This document shows positions 27,584-37,646 of a stretch of 64,000 nucleotides of DNA, piece by piece. A program made the translations under genes and the position numbers. The DNA is from Pseudomonas putida NBRC 14164 (lineage in GTDB: Bacteria; Pseudomonadota; Gammaproteobacteria; Pseudomonadales; Pseudomonadaceae), in the NCBI RefSeq assembly GCF_000412675.1, contig NC_021505.1, positions 2,040,501 to 2,104,500 of the forward strand, written 5' to 3'. The stretch's first letter is position 1. The number at the start of each line of letters is the position of its first letter. The notes under the pieces were generated by a model. It ran no database searches. It was given only the letters and a program-made list of their open reading frames with translations, and was not told the DNA's origin.

Positions 27584-28876
27584 ATGCAAGGTTCCATTGC
27601 ACCGCGTTTTTCTTCGTCTGCGTGCCTGGCCGGCGGGTGTATCGCCGCCGCGTTGTGCGCCGAGGCCTCGGCAGAGGAGGCCGGTTTCATCGAAGGTGCC
27701 CGCGCCACGCTGCAGGCACGCAATTACTTCTTCAGCCGCGATTATGCCGATATCAAGGGCGCGAGCACCCAGTCGCGTACCCAGGAATGGGCGCAGGGTT
27801 TTATCCTGAACGCAAGCTCCGGCTACACCCAGGGCACGCTCGGCGTCGGCGTGGATGTTACGGGCCTGCTTGGTTTCAAGCTCGACAGCAGCCCGCAGCA
27901 TGCCAGGTCCGGGTTGCTGCCCAGCCTGGACAGCGGCAAGTCGGCGGACGAATACAGCCGCCTGGGGGCGGCGATCAAGTTCAAGGTCTCGCAAACCGAA
28001 CTGAAGGTGGGCGAGTTGATGCCCAACCTGCCTGTGCTGTTGTTCAGCGATCTGCGCCTGCTGCCGCCTACCTACCAGGGCGCGATGCTGGAGTCGCGCG
28101 AGTTTGCCGGGTTGACCCTGAATGCCGGCCAGTTCCGCTCCACCAGCCTGCGCGACTCGTCCAACAGCCAGAAAATGTACGCGCTGGTCAACGACCCGAT
28201 CAACCCGGCGCGGCTGGCGCGCTTTACCAGTGACCGCTTCAACTACGTTGGCGCCGACTACGCCTTCAACGACAACCGTACCAGCGTCGGTGTGTGGCAG
28301 GCGCAACTGGAGGATATCTACCAGCAGCGCTTCTACAGCTTCAAGCACGCCGAGCCGCTGGGGGACTGGACGCTGGGGGTCAATGCCGGCTACTTCGATG
28401 CCCGCGAGGACGGGCGCAAGATTGCCGGTGACTATGACAACCATGCGCTGTTCAGCCTGTTTTCGGCCAAGACCGGCGGGCATACCTTTTACATGGGCTA
28501 CCAGCAGATCGGCGGCGATGATGGCTTCATCCAGGTAGGTGCAAACACCAACCCGATGGGGAATACGCTGCCGACCTATGAGTTCTCGGCGCCGGGCGAA
28601 CGCTCCTGGCAGGTGCGGCATGACTACAACTTTGTCGCCTTGGGCCTTCCGGGCCTGACGTCCACCCTGCGCTATGTGAAAGGGCGCGATGTGGACACCG
28701 GGCTGGGCTTTGAAGGGCGTGACCGCGAGCGTGACCTGGACCTGGCCTACGTGGTGCAAAGCGGGCCGCTGGCCGGGCTTGGGGTGCGCGTGCGCAACGT
28801 GATGGCGCGCTCCAACTACCGCACCGACATCGATGAGAACCGCTTGATCCTGAGTTACACGGTAAAGCTGTTCTAA
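27584..28876 (+). CDS. nicP: OprD-family porin NicP
   Basis: A 430-residue outer-membrane porin of the OprD family with a signal peptide (about 30 residues, ending near [10 protein letters not shown]). The mature start with [20 protein letters not shown] and the terminal strand [10 protein letters not shown] with C-terminal Phe are typical. Proposed to admit nicotinate. CAGGAG lies 7 bp before the ATG. Last gene of nicCDEFTP. Confidence 0.9.
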   Translation: MQGSIAPRFSSSACLAGGCIAAALCAEASAEEAGFIEGARATLQARNYFFSRDYADIKGASTQSRTQEWAQGFILNASSGYTQGTLGVGVDVTGLLGFKLDSSPQHARSGLLPSLDSGKSADEYSRLGAAIKFKVSQTELKVGELMPNLPVLLFSDLRLLPPTYQGAMLESREFAGLTLNAGQFRSTSLRDSSNSQKMYALVNDPINPARLARFTSDRFNYVGADYAFNDNRTSVGVWQAQLEDIYQQRFYSFKHAEPLGDWTLGVNAGYFDAREDGRKIAGDYDNHALFSLFSAKTGGHTFYMGYQQIGGDDGFIQVGANTNPMGNTLPTYEFSAPGERSWQVRHDYNFVALGLPGLTSTLRYVKGRDVDTGLGFEGRDRERDLDLAYVVQSGPLAGLGVRVRNVMARSNYRTDIDENRLILSYTVKLF

Positions 28877-28908
28877 AGCGGATGGCCTGTGCTGCGCGCT
28901 TCGTGTAT

Positions 28909-29007
28909 GGGCGGCCTTGTGTCGCAGCAGCCCCAGGGTTTCAGCGAAAATGCATAAATTGCCGGGGCTGCTATGCAGCCCTGTCGCGACACAAGGCCGC
29001 TCCTACA
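28909..29007. repeat. Inverted REP pair after nicP
   Basis: GGGCGGCCTTGTGTCGCAGC and its inverse GCGACACAAGGCCGCTCC flank a 50-bp spacer. It may act as 3' protection of the nic message. Confidence 0.68.
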
Positions 29008-29040
29008 GCTCTGGTGCATGCCTTGCGGGAGCAGTAGCGG

Positions 29041-29226
29041 TCACTGCAGGGTCACGGGCTTGAGGTTATCCGGCAACTGCCTGATAGCCGCCTCAATCCG
29101 CGCGATCGACCCGGCGAGGCGGTCCGCTTCCATGTCCTTGCCCTCACTTCTCAGGCGGTCGCACTCAAGGCGCAGGTCCAGCAATTTTTTCTGTAACTTC
29201 AGTGCCGAAGTGTTGAACGGGTCCAT
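29041..29226 (-). CDS. Small conserved-looking hypothetical protein
   Basis: A 61-residue, highly charged, probably all-helical protein starting MDPFNTSALKLQKKLLDLRL; the heptad-like leucine pattern suggests a coiled coil. GAGAAAAGC precedes the ATG. A longer frame adds an arginine-rich N terminus without support. Function unknown. Confidence 0.6.
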   Translation of the reverse strand: MDPFNTSALKLQKKLLDLRLECDRLRSEGKDMEADRLAGSIARIEAAIRQLPDNLKPVTLQ

Positions 29227-29458
29227 GCTTTTCTCGAGCTGTAGGCTTCCGTGCCGTTGTAGGAAAAAGGAACCGTAGCAGCTCGAATTAACTGGAGAAA
29301 CTGATGTTTCATACAGGTTTGTGCCCCTGCCGCGATTCTTCCCACAGCGCACAGTAAAAAGTCCTACAAACTACGTTTCAATTCATGTGCTCTCAATCGA
29401 GCTCGACTTCCCGTGTCAGCTGCGTTCAGTCGCCTTTTGAAGGGCAGGCCACCTGCGT

Positions 29459-29561
29459 GGTTACAGCCGGAGCCTGTAACCCGTCTTGAAACCTCATGTA
29501 GCAATAATGTATCTGCGCCGCATCTGATCCGCTTTTTTTCCACAAACCTGAATCTGTAACC
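29459..29561 (+). promoter_or_regulatory. Operator cluster: GGTTACAG-N7-CTGTAACC plus a third half-site
   Basis: A perfect 8-7-8 inverted repeat (29459-29481) and a further direct copy of CTGTAACC (29554-29561) 73 bp downstream. The second copy reads on as CTGTAACCGTATCAG. The pattern of mixed inverted and direct half-sites resembles GntR/MocR operators. It lies upstream of a 27-residue membrane protein gene; no regulator is adjacent. The rest of 29227-29618 is noncoding as far as I can see. Confidence 0.5.
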
Positions 29562-29618
29562 GTATCAGCTCAGGCTCGACAATATGTCCATCCCCGCATC
29601 ACAACTGTAGAGGTTCCA

Positions 29619-29702
29619 ATGGGCAAGCTGGCGCTGTTCCTGGGTGGTTTTCTGCTACTGACCATTCTGATTGGTATTCTTGGCACCATTCCGCCAAGCT
29701 GA
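29619..29702 (+). CDS. 27-residue single-span small membrane protein
   Basis: ATG to TGA encodes 27 residues, MGKLALFLGGFLLLTIL plus IGILGTIPPS: a short positive start, one hydrophobic segment of about 20 residues and a PPS tail. AGAGG stands 5 bp before the ATG. The strong ribosome site, clean one-span topology and upstream operator support a real gene. Function unknown. A minus-strand open frame (29599-29862) overlaps it but is not convincing. Confidence 0.55.
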   Translation: MGKLALFLGGFLLLTILIGILGTIPPS

Positions 29703-29898
29703 CTTCAACTGCTTTTTTCCTGCGCGGCCCGTCTATTTCAACTGACGGGCCCAATGCCTGACCAATTGGCCAGTATTCCCCCTGCTTGCACTGCTGGACC
29801 AGCGGTAGCTGCAAGTCATTCTCAAGTGTAAAAGCCTCGTGTAGTCTCCCGCCGCCGCTCATTCGGGCCGGTCTTTTTGCCGTGGAGTCGATACATCA

Positions 29899-30093
29899 AT
29901 GGAATACAAGAAAGGCACTTCAGCCATGCTGGAGTGGCGTAGCCGTTTTCTTGCCGAAGGCACACTTGATGAGCAGGGATATGACCAGGCATTGCGCGAT
30001 GCCCTGGTGCTGGAACAGGCCGGAGTGATCAGCACGGCGGAGTGGATCGAGTTGGTCAAGCTGGCAAACACGGCGTTGCTGGTTGTGCGATAA
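29899..30093 (+). CDS. Small hypothetical protein
   Basis: A 64-residue acidic, helical protein (MLEWRSRFLAEGTLDEQGYD, ending ANTALLVVR). GTGGAG lies 11 bp before the ATG. No family recognised; codon use looks coding. Confidence 0.5.
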   Translation: MEYKKGTSAMLEWRSRFLAEGTLDEQGYDQALRDALVLEQAGVISTAEWIELVKLANTALLVVR

Positions 30094-30206
30094 GTCGTTC
30101 TTTGCGTTGGGAAATCTGTCCACAAAAAACGTGGGTAGGTCTGTGGATAAAGTGCTGTAAGCCAGGCCCGCGGCGGGCTCTGTTAAATTGAGCAGAAATT
30201 GAACAG

Positions 30207-31130
30207 TCATTTCGGGGGGCTGTTTTGGCAGGCCAGGCCGGCACGGCGCAATGCCGCTAGCAGGTCGCGTACCCGCGCCGGCAGTTCGCCAGCAGGGTAC
30301 ACGGCATGCATTTGCGGGTCCTGGCCGCTGCTGGAAGTCAGGCGGTATTGCGGGCACACCCGGACCAGCCGCCCGGCCTTGACCTGCGCTTCGCCAACCC
30401 AGGCAGCCAGGCGGGCGATGCCTGCCCCGGCCAGGGTGCTGTGGTACACCGCGTCACCGGAGTCCAGGCGTAGCCTGGGCCTGGGCCGCAGGCTGGTAAT
30501 CTGGTCGTCGCGGCAAAAATGCCAGGCCTTGAGAATGCGCGGGGCGGTGTGCAGGATCAACGCATGCCCTTCGAGCTCTTCAGGGTGCTGAGGTGTGCCG
30601 GCCACCGCCAGGTAAGCCGGGCTGGCATACAGGTGGCGCTGGTAGGCCCACAGCGGGTAGCCGATCAGCTCGCTCGATTGCGGAAAGGCCCCACGTACCA
30701 CGAAATCGAACTTGCCTTGCAGCGGGTCGAGGGTTTCGTCGCAGTACCTTACGTCCAGGGTGACTTTGGGGTGGCAGCGGGAGAACTCGGCGAGCACCTG
30801 TGGCAGCACATGCTCACCCAGCAGTTGCGGCACGGCAAAGCGTATCCAGCCCTCGGCGCTACCACTGAGCGCGGCCAACTCTTCGGCCGCATCACGTTGC
30901 ACATCCAGCAAGCGTTCGGCATGGGGCAGCAGGCGCTCACCGGCTTCGGTGAGGGTGACGGCGTTGGCGTTGCGGTTTAGCAGCTTGCTTCCTGCGTTGT
31001 CTTCAAGGGTTTGCACCGCACGGGTTACCGCGCTGGGTGAGCGCCCCAGCGCGCGAGCGGCGGCCACGAAGCTGCGCTTGTGTGCCACGCTGACGAACGC
31101 CTGGATTTCCCGCAACATGTCCAATGCCAT
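30207..31130 (-). CDS. LysR-family transcriptional regulator
   Basis: A 307-residue LTTR with N-terminal HTH (FVSVAHKRSFVAAARALGRS, SPSAVTRAVQTLEDNAGSKL) and a CrgA-like effector domain. AAGGAG precedes the ATG (MALDMLREIQAF). It is divergent from the adjacent sulfite exporter-like gene, its most likely target. Confidence 0.88.
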   Translation of the reverse strand: MALDMLREIQAFVSVAHKRSFVAAARALGRSPSAVTRAVQTLEDNAGSKLLNRNANAVTLTEAGERLLPHAERLLDVQRDAAEELAALSGSAEGWIRFAVPQLLGEHVLPQVLAEFSRCHPKVTLDVRYCDETLDPLQGKFDFVVRGAFPQSSELIGYPLWAYQRHLYASPAYLAVAGTPQHPEELEGHALILHTAPRILKAWHFCRDDQITSLRPRPRLRLDSGDAVYHSTLAGAGIARLAAWVGEAQVKAGRLVRVCPQYRLTSSSGQDPQMHAVYPAGELPARVRDLLAALRRAGLACQNSPPK

Positions 31131-31228
31131 TGCCTGCTCCTTGTTGCAGTTTTTGCAATATGGCATTTCAACACAAGCGCAGCACTTTGATTAGCCTTGC
31201 TGGGGTCTTCTCTGCCTGGAACCGCGTC

Positions 31229-31990
31229 ATGATGGATGTTGCTGTGCTTTCTGTGTTCGCCTTTGCCGCCGGGCTGATCGACGCCGCAGTGGGGGGCGGC
31301 GGGCTGATCCAGATCCCGGCCTTGTTCAACGTGCTGCCCACCGCGCAACCAGCGGCGTTGCTCGGCACCAACAAGCTGGCGTCAGTGTGTGGTACGGCCT
31401 TCGCGGCGCGCTCGTTCATTCGCAAGGTGACGCTGGACTGGGGGCTGATCGTGCCGGCAGCGCTCAGCGCCTTTGTCATGTCGTTCGCAGGCGCGGCCAC
31501 GGTATCACTGGTGCCGCCCAGTGTGATGCGCCCGGCAGTGCTGGTGATGATCGTGCTGATGGCCATCTACACCTTCTGCAAGAAAGACTTCGGCACGCTG
31601 CACAAACCCGCGAAGATCGGCCGCAAGGAGCAGTGCCTGGCGGTGCTGATCGGTGGCGCGATCGGTTTTTACGATGGCCTGTTCGGCCCGGGCACCGGCA
31701 GCTTCCTGATCTTCCTTTTCATCCGCTTCTTCGCCTTGGACTTCCTGCACGCCTCGGCCTCGGCCAAGGTGGTGAACATTGCCACCAACCTGGCGGCGCT
31801 GGTGTTCTTCGTGCCCTCGGGCAACGTGCTGTATGCCATCGCCCTGCCCATGGCGGCGTGCAACGTGCTTGGGGCCCTTACCGGCACCTGGCTGGCAGTA
31901 CGCAAGGGCGCAGGCTTTGTGCGCGGGCTGTTCCTGATACTGCTGTGCGTGCTGATCGCCAAGCTGTCGTGGGACTTGCTGGCCGGTTGA
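31229..31990 (+). CDS. TSUP/TauE-SafE family membrane transporter
   Basis: A 253-residue inner-membrane protein with about eight hydrophobic segments and two family repeats, AAGLIDAAVGGGGLIQIPAL and GGAIGFYDGLFGPGTGSFLI. TSUP members export or import sulfite, sulfonates or related organic anions; the substrate here is unknown. It starts MMDVAVLSVFAF (two consecutive ATGs). Probably controlled by the divergent LysR regulator. The stop is next to the convergent GGDEF gene. Confidence 0.85.
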   Translation: MMDVAVLSVFAFAAGLIDAAVGGGGLIQIPALFNVLPTAQPAALLGTNKLASVCGTAFAARSFIRKVTLDWGLIVPAALSAFVMSFAGAATVSLVPPSVMRPAVLVMIVLMAIYTFCKKDFGTLHKPAKIGRKEQCLAVLIGGAIGFYDGLFGPGTGSFLIFLFIRFFALDFLHASASAKVVNIATNLAALVFFVPSGNVLYAIALPMAACNVLGALTGTWLAVRKGAGFVRGLFLILLCVLIAKLSWDLLAG

Positions 31991-31991
31991 G

Positions 31992-33401
31992 TCACACCAC
32001 CTGGCGCTGCGCTTCGGCCTGCTCCACACGGTTGCGGCCATGGGCCTTGGCCCGGTACAGCGCCTGATCGGCGCTTGCCAGCAACGCGTCCAGGCTGGGG
32101 GCCGGGATATTGGCGTCGCAGCCGGCCAGGCCGATACTCACGGTAATCTGCAGGCGCTGGTCGGCCTGCACCACGTGCAGGTCCTGTACCGCGCGGCGCA
32201 GGCGTTCGGCGGTGAACTTGGCGCGTTCTGGCGCAAGGCCCGGGAGGATGACGACAAACTCCTCGCCGCCCAGACGCGCGAGCAGTTCATCGTTGTGCAA
32301 CTGGTCTTGCAGGGTGCTGGCGAACTGGCGCAGCACCTGGTCACCGACCCCGTGGCCATGGGCATCGTTGATCGACTTGAAGTGGTCGATGTCCAGCATC
32401 ATCAGGGTCAGTGGCAGTGCCTGGGCATGCTGCTGGCGGCTGTCCAGCAGCGCGTTGGCGCGGCGGGTGAAGGCACTGCGGGTGAGCACGCCGGTCAGGT
32501 GGTCGATGGTGGCCTGGTGCGCCAGGCGGGCCATCAGGCTGCGGTTGGCCTGGCTGACGCAGGCCACCACCAGCGGGCCGAGCACCAGCATGGCAATGCC
32601 CAGGCGGGCCGACATCAGCGTGGTCACCCCGGGCTCGCTTTGCGGCACGCTGAAGTGCATGAGGTTTTGCGCCACCGCCACAATCAAGGTGCTGCCGGCG
32701 GTGAGTGTCAGCAGCGAAACCATGAATGGCGAGTAGGTCCAGGCACACCACAGCAAGGCGGCAATCGGGAAGGCGATGGCACCGGGGCCGCCAAAGGCAA
32801 TGCTGAGCGCCAGCGAGACCAGCAGCACCAGCAGCGGCGCCAGGCGGATGGCCTGGGCACCTCCGCGCACCAGGGCCCGTACCGAGGGCGCGGTGAGCAG
32901 CACCGGCAGCACCAGCACGCTAGTCGAGAACTGTTCGCTGAACCAGGCCAGCCAGGTGGCGCGCAAGGATTGCTCGAACCAGGGTGCAGCCATGACCGCT
33001 GCCATGCTGGCCGCCACCATGGCGGCGGCGGCACAGGCGGCGAACACGCTGAGTACGCCGTGCGGGGTGCGCATGCGCCGGTGCAGCCGTGGCAAGCGCG
33101 ACAGCAGCTGCCAGAGGGTTACTACCACAGCAAGATTGCACAGGTTGAACCACAGGGCCGGCCCCCAGGCACTGCCACACAACAGGTCGGCGCCGACCAT
33201 GGCCAGCCACACCAGGCTGAAGCCGGTCAGGGTGGCTTGGCGGGGGTAGCGCAACAGTACGCCGGCCACCACAGCGTTCACTGGCCAGAACAGCGACAGC
33301 GATTCGATCGGGCGTGCCAGGATGCCGCCCAGGGTGAGGGCAAAGGTCAGGCAAAGCAGAACGACATAAGACAACAAGCGCGATTGGGCTGGAAAAACCA
33401 T
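31992..33401 (-). CDS. MASE1-GGDEF diguanylate cyclase
   Basis: 469 residues. About eight membrane segments form a MASE1-type sensor (FWPVNAVVAGVLLRYPRQAT), followed by a GGDEF domain with intact GGEEF active site (LARLGGEEFVVILPGL) and metal-binding DIDHFKSIND. The RxxD product-inhibition site is absent at the usual place five residues before GGEEF. It should make c-di-GMP at the inner membrane. Start uncertain between ATG 33401 and TTG 33416. Confidence 0.88.
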   Translation of the reverse strand: MVFPAQSRLLSYVVLLCLTFALTLGGILARPIESLSLFWPVNAVVAGVLLRYPRQATLTGFSLVWLAMVGADLLCGSAWGPALWFNLCNLAVVVTLWQLLSRLPRLHRRMRTPHGVLSVFAACAAAAMVAASMAAVMAAPWFEQSLRATWLAWFSEQFSTSVLVLPVLLTAPSVRALVRGGAQAIRLAPLLVLLVSLALSIAFGGPGAIAFPIAALLWCAWTYSPFMVSLLTLTAGSTLIVAVAQNLMHFSVPQSEPGVTTLMSARLGIAMLVLGPLVVACVSQANRSLMARLAHQATIDHLTGVLTRSAFTRRANALLDSRQQHAQALPLTLMMLDIDHFKSINDAHGHGVGDQVLRQFASTLQDQLHNDELLARLGGEEFVVILPGLAPERAKFTAERLRRAVQDLHVVQADQRLQITVSIGLAGCDANIPAPSLDALLASADQALYRAKAHGRNRVEQAEAQRQVV

Positions 33402-33554
33402 GAACTCGACCGGCAAGCGGAAACGAAATCCAGGACAACGCCTTGAAGCACCTGGGGCAATAACCCGCAGTGTGTTTCGTCAGCCCAGTTGATGTCAATC
33501 TGCCGCGATCGGCCGAGATAATGTCAAATTGCCTCTAATCCTTGTTGCTTTCCT

Positions 33555-35384
33555 TTACAACCCGAAGAACCACGGCACCATCACGACGGTGACCACCATC
33601 ACCAGCACGGTGAACGGCACGCCGATTTTGACGAAGTCGGCGAAGCGGTATTGCCCCGGCCCCAGTACCAGTGTGTTGACCGGCGATGACACCGGCGTCA
33701 TGAATGCCGCCGATGCGGCCAGGGCCACGGTCATGGCAAACGGGTAGGGTGACATGCCCAGTTGCGCGGCGGTACTGACAGCTACCGGCGCCATCAATAC
33801 CGCAGTGGCCGTGTTGGAAATGAACAGGCCAATCACCGCCGTGACGGCGAACAGGCAGGCGAGAATGGCACTGGGGCCGGCGCCACCCAGCACGCTGACC
33901 AGCCCGCCCACCGCCAGGTCGATACCACCGGTTTTTTGCAGTGCCTGGGCGAACGGCAGCATGCCGACGATCAGCACCAGGCTTTGCCAATGAATGGCCC
34001 GATAGGCGCTGTTCATGTCGATGCAGCGGCCGGCGCCCATCAGCAGGCAACCGATCAAGGCCGCGATGACATTGGGCACGGCACCGCTCACCATCAGCCC
34101 GACCATCACCGCCAGGCTAAGTAACGCCTGTGGCGCGCGGGTGCGGGCTGGCGCGACCTGGTCGATCTCGGCTGGCAGGCTCAGTACCAGAAAGTCCTTG
34201 GGCTGGCTTTGCAACTGGCGCACGGCCTTCCACGGGCCGACCACCAGCAAGGTATCGCCAAGGCGCAGCTTTTCTTCCACCAGTTGCTCTTCGATAGCGG
34301 CCTGTTCGCGGCGCAGGCCGACCACGTTGAGGCCGAAGCGGGTGCGAAAGGCCAGTTCGAGAATGCTCTTGCCGATCAACTGCGAGCCCGGCGGCAGCGA
34401 GACCTCGGCCATGCCCAGCTCCTGGGACTGATCGATGAAGTAGGCTGCCTTGAAGTGCAGGGGCTCCAGTTGCATGGTCTGGCACAGGCTGCGCAGATCG
34501 TCGCGGTTGGCGAACAGGTCAAGCAGCAGCACATCGCCCTGGTGCAGTACGGTGTTGGAGTCGGCGCCGATCACCCGTGTGGTGAACTTGTGCTGGCGCT
34601 CGATGCCGATCACGTTGGCGCCGTGACGGGTGCGCAACTCCAGCTCGCCGAGGGTATGGCCGATCAGCGGTGAATCAGGGCGTATGCGCAGGCGCCGTTC
34701 ACGGCCGTTGAGCTTGTAGTCCAGCACCAGGTCCAGCAGTGTGCGGCGGGTTTCCACGCGGCCGTCCTTGCGTACTTCGCCGTTCAGCCAGTGGCGGGTC
34801 AACAGCATGTAGCCGATGCCCAGCACCAGCACCACCAGGCCGAACGGGGTAAAACTGAAGAAGCTGAAGCCCGCTTCGCCATTGCGCACCAGCTCGCTGT
34901 GCACCACCACGTTGGGCGGCGTGGCCACCAGGCTGAGCATGCCGCTGATCAGCCCGGCAAACGCCAGAGGCATCATCAGGCGGCTGGGCGACAGCTGCAG
35001 GCGCGCGGCAATGCTTAGTACCACCGGGATGAAAATGGCCACCACGCCGGTGGAACTCATCATCGACCCCAGCCCGGCCACGGCCACCATCAGCAGCACC
35101 AGCAGGCGTGTCTCGCTATTGCCGGCCCGCTCGCTCATCCATTCGCCAATACGGTAGGCAATACCGGTGCGCACCAGGCCTTCGCCGATCACGAACAGCG
35201 CGGCGATCAGTACCACGTTGGGGTCGCTGAAGCCGGCCAGGGCCTGCTCCACGGTGAGGATGCCGAGCAGCGGCAGGGCCAGAATCACCATCAGCGCGAC
35301 CACGTCCATGCGTGGGCGATTGATGATGAACAGGACAACGACGATGGCCAGCAGGCCGAGGACCCAGAGCAGATCTTGGTTCAT
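33555..35384 (-). CDS. SLC13/DASS-family permease with two RCK-C (TrkA-C) domains
   Basis: A 609-residue inner-membrane protein. Membrane segments at about 1-190 and 400-609 flank a cytosolic insert with two RCK-C domains ([20 protein letters not shown] and [20 protein letters not shown]). Family signatures include [26 protein letters not shown] and [15 protein letters not shown]. These proteins carry divalent anions such as sulfate, selenate or dicarboxylates. I use ATG 35384 ([10 protein letters not shown]); a GTG ten codons upstream is an alternative. Confidence 0.87.
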   Translation of the reverse strand: MNQDLLWVLGLLAIVVVLFIINRPRMDVVALMVILALPLLGILTVEQALAGFSDPNVVLIAALFVIGEGLVRTGIAYRIGEWMSERAGNSETRLLVLLMVAVAGLGSMMSSTGVVAIFIPVVLSIAARLQLSPSRLMMPLAFAGLISGMLSLVATPPNVVVHSELVRNGEAGFSFFSFTPFGLVVLVLGIGYMLLTRHWLNGEVRKDGRVETRRTLLDLVLDYKLNGRERRLRIRPDSPLIGHTLGELELRTRHGANVIGIERQHKFTTRVIGADSNTVLHQGDVLLLDLFANRDDLRSLCQTMQLEPLHFKAAYFIDQSQELGMAEVSLPPGSQLIGKSILELAFRTRFGLNVVGLRREQAAIEEQLVEEKLRLGDTLLVVGPWKAVRQLQSQPKDFLVLSLPAEIDQVAPARTRAPQALLSLAVMVGLMVSGAVPNVIAALIGCLLMGAGRCIDMNSAYRAIHWQSLVLIVGMLPFAQALQKTGGIDLAVGGLVSVLGGAGPSAILACLFAVTAVIGLFISNTATAVLMAPVAVSTAAQLGMSPYPFAMTVALAASAAFMTPVSSPVNTLVLGPGQYRFADFVKIGVPFTVLVMVVTVVMVPWFFGL

Positions 35385-35478
35385 GGGGAGGGGGTGTTCC
35401 TTCACACGGGGCACGATAGACAGTAGCAGTCAGTGTGCCAGCTTGTGATGAAGGGGGTGTTGATGTGCTGCAACAAAA

Positions 35479-35523
35479 AGGGCCGCTATGCGGCCCATCG
35501 CCGGCAAGCCAGGCTCCCACAGG
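35479..35523. repeat. REP-like element
   Basis: GGGCCGCTATGCGGCCCATCG followed by GCCGGCAAGCCAGGCTCCCAC; degenerate copy of the P. putida intergenic repeat between the permease and glycine-zipper genes. Confidence 0.45.
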
Positions 35524-35608
35524 ATTGCATATGCCTTGCGGCCAATGCTGTCGAGGTAAGAGCTGGTTTACCGGGTATGGGCTGCGCAGCAGCCCTTGAG
35601 TCAGCTAA

Positions 35609-36001
35609 TCAGTGACGGTGACGGCGGTGCTTCTTGCTGCCGCGGTTGTCGTCACCCAGGTGGTTGCCGAGGGCACCGCCAGCGGCGCCGCCCAGGCCGG
35701 CACCCACGGTCGAACCGGTCTTGCCGCCCACCGCGCCGCCCAGCAGCGAGCCGCCAGCCGAACCCAGGCCACCGCCGATAGCGGCTTCGGTACGGTTGCC
35801 CTTGCGTGCACCTACCGCACTGCCGGCTGCGCCGCCCACGCCGGCACCGATGGCCGCGCCGGTCTTGCCGCCGAGTTGTTGACCGACAACGTTACCCAGG
35901 ACACCACCCAGGCCGCCGCCGATGGCGGCAGTACCGTCACCGGCGAAAGCGCCTTGGCACAGCAGCAGGCCGAGGGCAAGGGAAGGCAGAGTCAGACGCA
36001 T
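35609..36001 (-). CDS. Glycine-zipper exported protein with His/Arg-rich tail
   Basis: 130 residues. A signal peptide (ALGLLLCQGAFA) is followed by repeated glycine-zipper segments (AAIGGGLGGVLGNVVGQQLG, AIGAGVGGAAGSAVGARKG and similar) and a basic tail GSKKHRRHRH. Such proteins insert in or associate with the outer membrane; the function is unknown. Confidence 0.78.
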   Translation of the reverse strand: MRLTLPSLALGLLLCQGAFAGDGTAAIGGGLGGVLGNVVGQQLGGKTGAAIGAGVGGAAGSAVGARKGNRTEAAIGGGLGSAGGSLLGGAVGGKTGSTVGAGLGGAAGGALGNHLGDDNRGSKKHRRHRH

Positions 36002-36074
36002 GATACGAACCTCAAAGGAATCATCAGGTTAAGTTGCCGCGCAACGGGCGGCAGGTCAGGGGGGCAAAGACGCT

Positions 36075-36260
36075 TCAGCGATAGTCGCGGTCACCGCGGT
36101 ACTGACGATTGTCATCGTCATCGCGGTCATGCCGATGGTGGTGGCGATGGCCACGGTCGCGGTCACGCCAGCCATCGTCGTCGTCATGGTAGCGATGGCT
36201 GTGGCAGCCTGCGGTCAGCAGAAATGCAGCAATCAGCGTAAGGCTTGCAAAGCGGGTCAT
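36075..36260 (-). CDS. Small His/Asp-rich lipoprotein
   Basis: 61 residues. The lipobox LLTAGC gives lipidated Cys19; the mature part is almost entirely His, Asp and Arg (RYHDDDDGWRDRDRGHRHHH), suggesting metal or polyanion binding. A longer frame (to 36407) starts with unrelated sequence. It is on the same strand as the glycine-zipper gene 74 bp away. Confidence 0.72.
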   Translation of the reverse strand: MTRFASLTLIAAFLLTAGCHSHRYHDDDDGWRDRDRGHRHHHRHDRDDDDNRQYRGDRDYR

Positions 36261-36484
36261 CACGATATAGGTCCTTGATCCGCAACGGTTTACGGGACAC
36301 TTCCTGAGACTGGGAATGATCCATTTGGTTTCCCGGGCGGGCAAAAAATTGTCGCTGCGGTGATGAGCGGCGTGCTTGCAGGCTGTTGTTCTGTCCCATT
36401 CGGTCATGGTCGCGCGGGCAATGTCCCTCTAAACTGTGGGGCAAGCCGCAGTCAAGACGGCAATCTGCCACTCGGTGAATCACG

Positions 36485-37645
36485 ATGATCGCCCATACCC
36501 CCACGTTGTTCGCCGCCGTTGCACTGGTTGCAACCATTCTGGCCTTCTGCCTGTTGCTGGTCGGGCGCAGCAACCGCCGTGACAACCTGCTGCTCACCGG
36601 TTGCGGGCTGCTGGTGCATGCGCTGGCTTATGTCTGCTACACCGTCTATGCCCAGGCCCCGCTGTGGGTCAGCTACGGCCTGGGCAACAGCTTGCTGTCG
36701 CTGGCCCTGGCGTTCTACACCGCCAGCCTGTTCCGGGTGCGTGAGCAGGTGGTGCCTTGGCGTGTCATTTTCCTCATCCCCGCCTGCATGCTGGTGGGGC
36801 TGATGATGCTGCTCGATACGCTGGAGCCGCGCATGCTGCTGGCGACGCTGGTATTGATGCTGCAGTGCTCGATGATTCTTTACTGGGCGTGGCGCCATGC
36901 CGAGCGGCCGGGCAGGGCCCACCTGCTGCTGCAGATCGGTGCGTTGATCAGCCTGATCGGCCTGGGCATGCGTGTGGTCGCGGTGGCCAATGGCACGGCG
37001 GTGGAAATGCGTTACGACACCAGCAACCTCAAGCAAAGCATTTCCGTGGCAATCGGCACGGCGACGGTGATGATGTATTCGATCGGGCTGGTGCTGATGG
37101 CCAAGGAGCGCAGCGAGTCCCGTTTGCAGCACCTGGCCCTGCACGATGTGCTGACCGGCACATTCAACCGCAGGGCGATACTGGAACGGTTTGCCGTGGA
37201 ACTGGACCATGCTCGCCAGCAACACGCCAGCCTGGCTGTGGCAATGATCGACATCGACCATTTCAAGCGCATCAACGACCTGTATGGGCATCTGGCCGGC
37301 GACGAGGTGTTGTGCCATTGCGTGCGCCAGTTGCAGCAGCGGCTGCGCCAGGGTGACAGCCTGGGCCGTTATGGTGGCGAAGAATTCCTGCTTTTGCTGC
37401 CGGGCAGTGACCGCAGTGGCGCGATGGCTGCGCTGCAAGGGCTGCGCGAGGCCATTGCGCGCAGCCCGGCGCGCTTTGCCGGTGACCAGATCGAACTGCG
37501 CTTCAGCGTCGGCTTGTGGTGTGGTGTGCCGGGCCCCAAAGACAGCACTGCCAACCTGCTGGCCCAGGCCGATGCGGCGCTATACCAGGCCAAGGCCGCC
37601 GGGCGCAACACGGTGCACATGGCGGCGTTGATCCAGGCGGGATGA
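36485..37645 (+). CDS. Membrane-anchored diguanylate cyclase (GGDEF)
   Basis: 386 residues. About seven N-terminal membrane segments without a recognised sensor name, then a GGDEF domain with DIDHFKRINDLYGH and GRYGGEEFLLLLPG. An RxxD inhibitory site (RQGD) stands exactly five residues before GGEEF, so product feedback is expected, in contrast to the GGDEF protein at 32-33.4 kb. No EAL domain. Convergent with the RcnB-like gene. Confidence 0.88.
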   Translation: MIAHTPTLFAAVALVATILAFCLLLVGRSNRRDNLLLTGCGLLVHALAYVCYTVYAQAPLWVSYGLGNSLLSLALAFYTASLFRVREQVVPWRVIFLIPACMLVGLMMLLDTLEPRMLLATLVLMLQCSMILYWAWRHAERPGRAHLLLQIGALISLIGLGMRVVAVANGTAVEMRYDTSNLKQSISVAIGTATVMMYSIGLVLMAKERSESRLQHLALHDVLTGTFNRRAILERFAVELDHARQQHASLAVAMIDIDHFKRINDLYGHLAGDEVLCHCVRQLQQRLRQGDSLGRYGGEEFLLLLPGSDRSGAMAALQGLREAIARSPARFAGDQIELRFSVGLWCGVPGPKDSTANLLAQADAALYQAKAAGRNTVHMAALIQAG

Positions 37646-37646
37646 A

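Noticed and set aside
29599..29862. Minus-strand 87-codon frame over the small membrane protein
   Set aside because: No ribosome site or recognisable pattern; the plus-strand 27-residue gene has a better start and topology.
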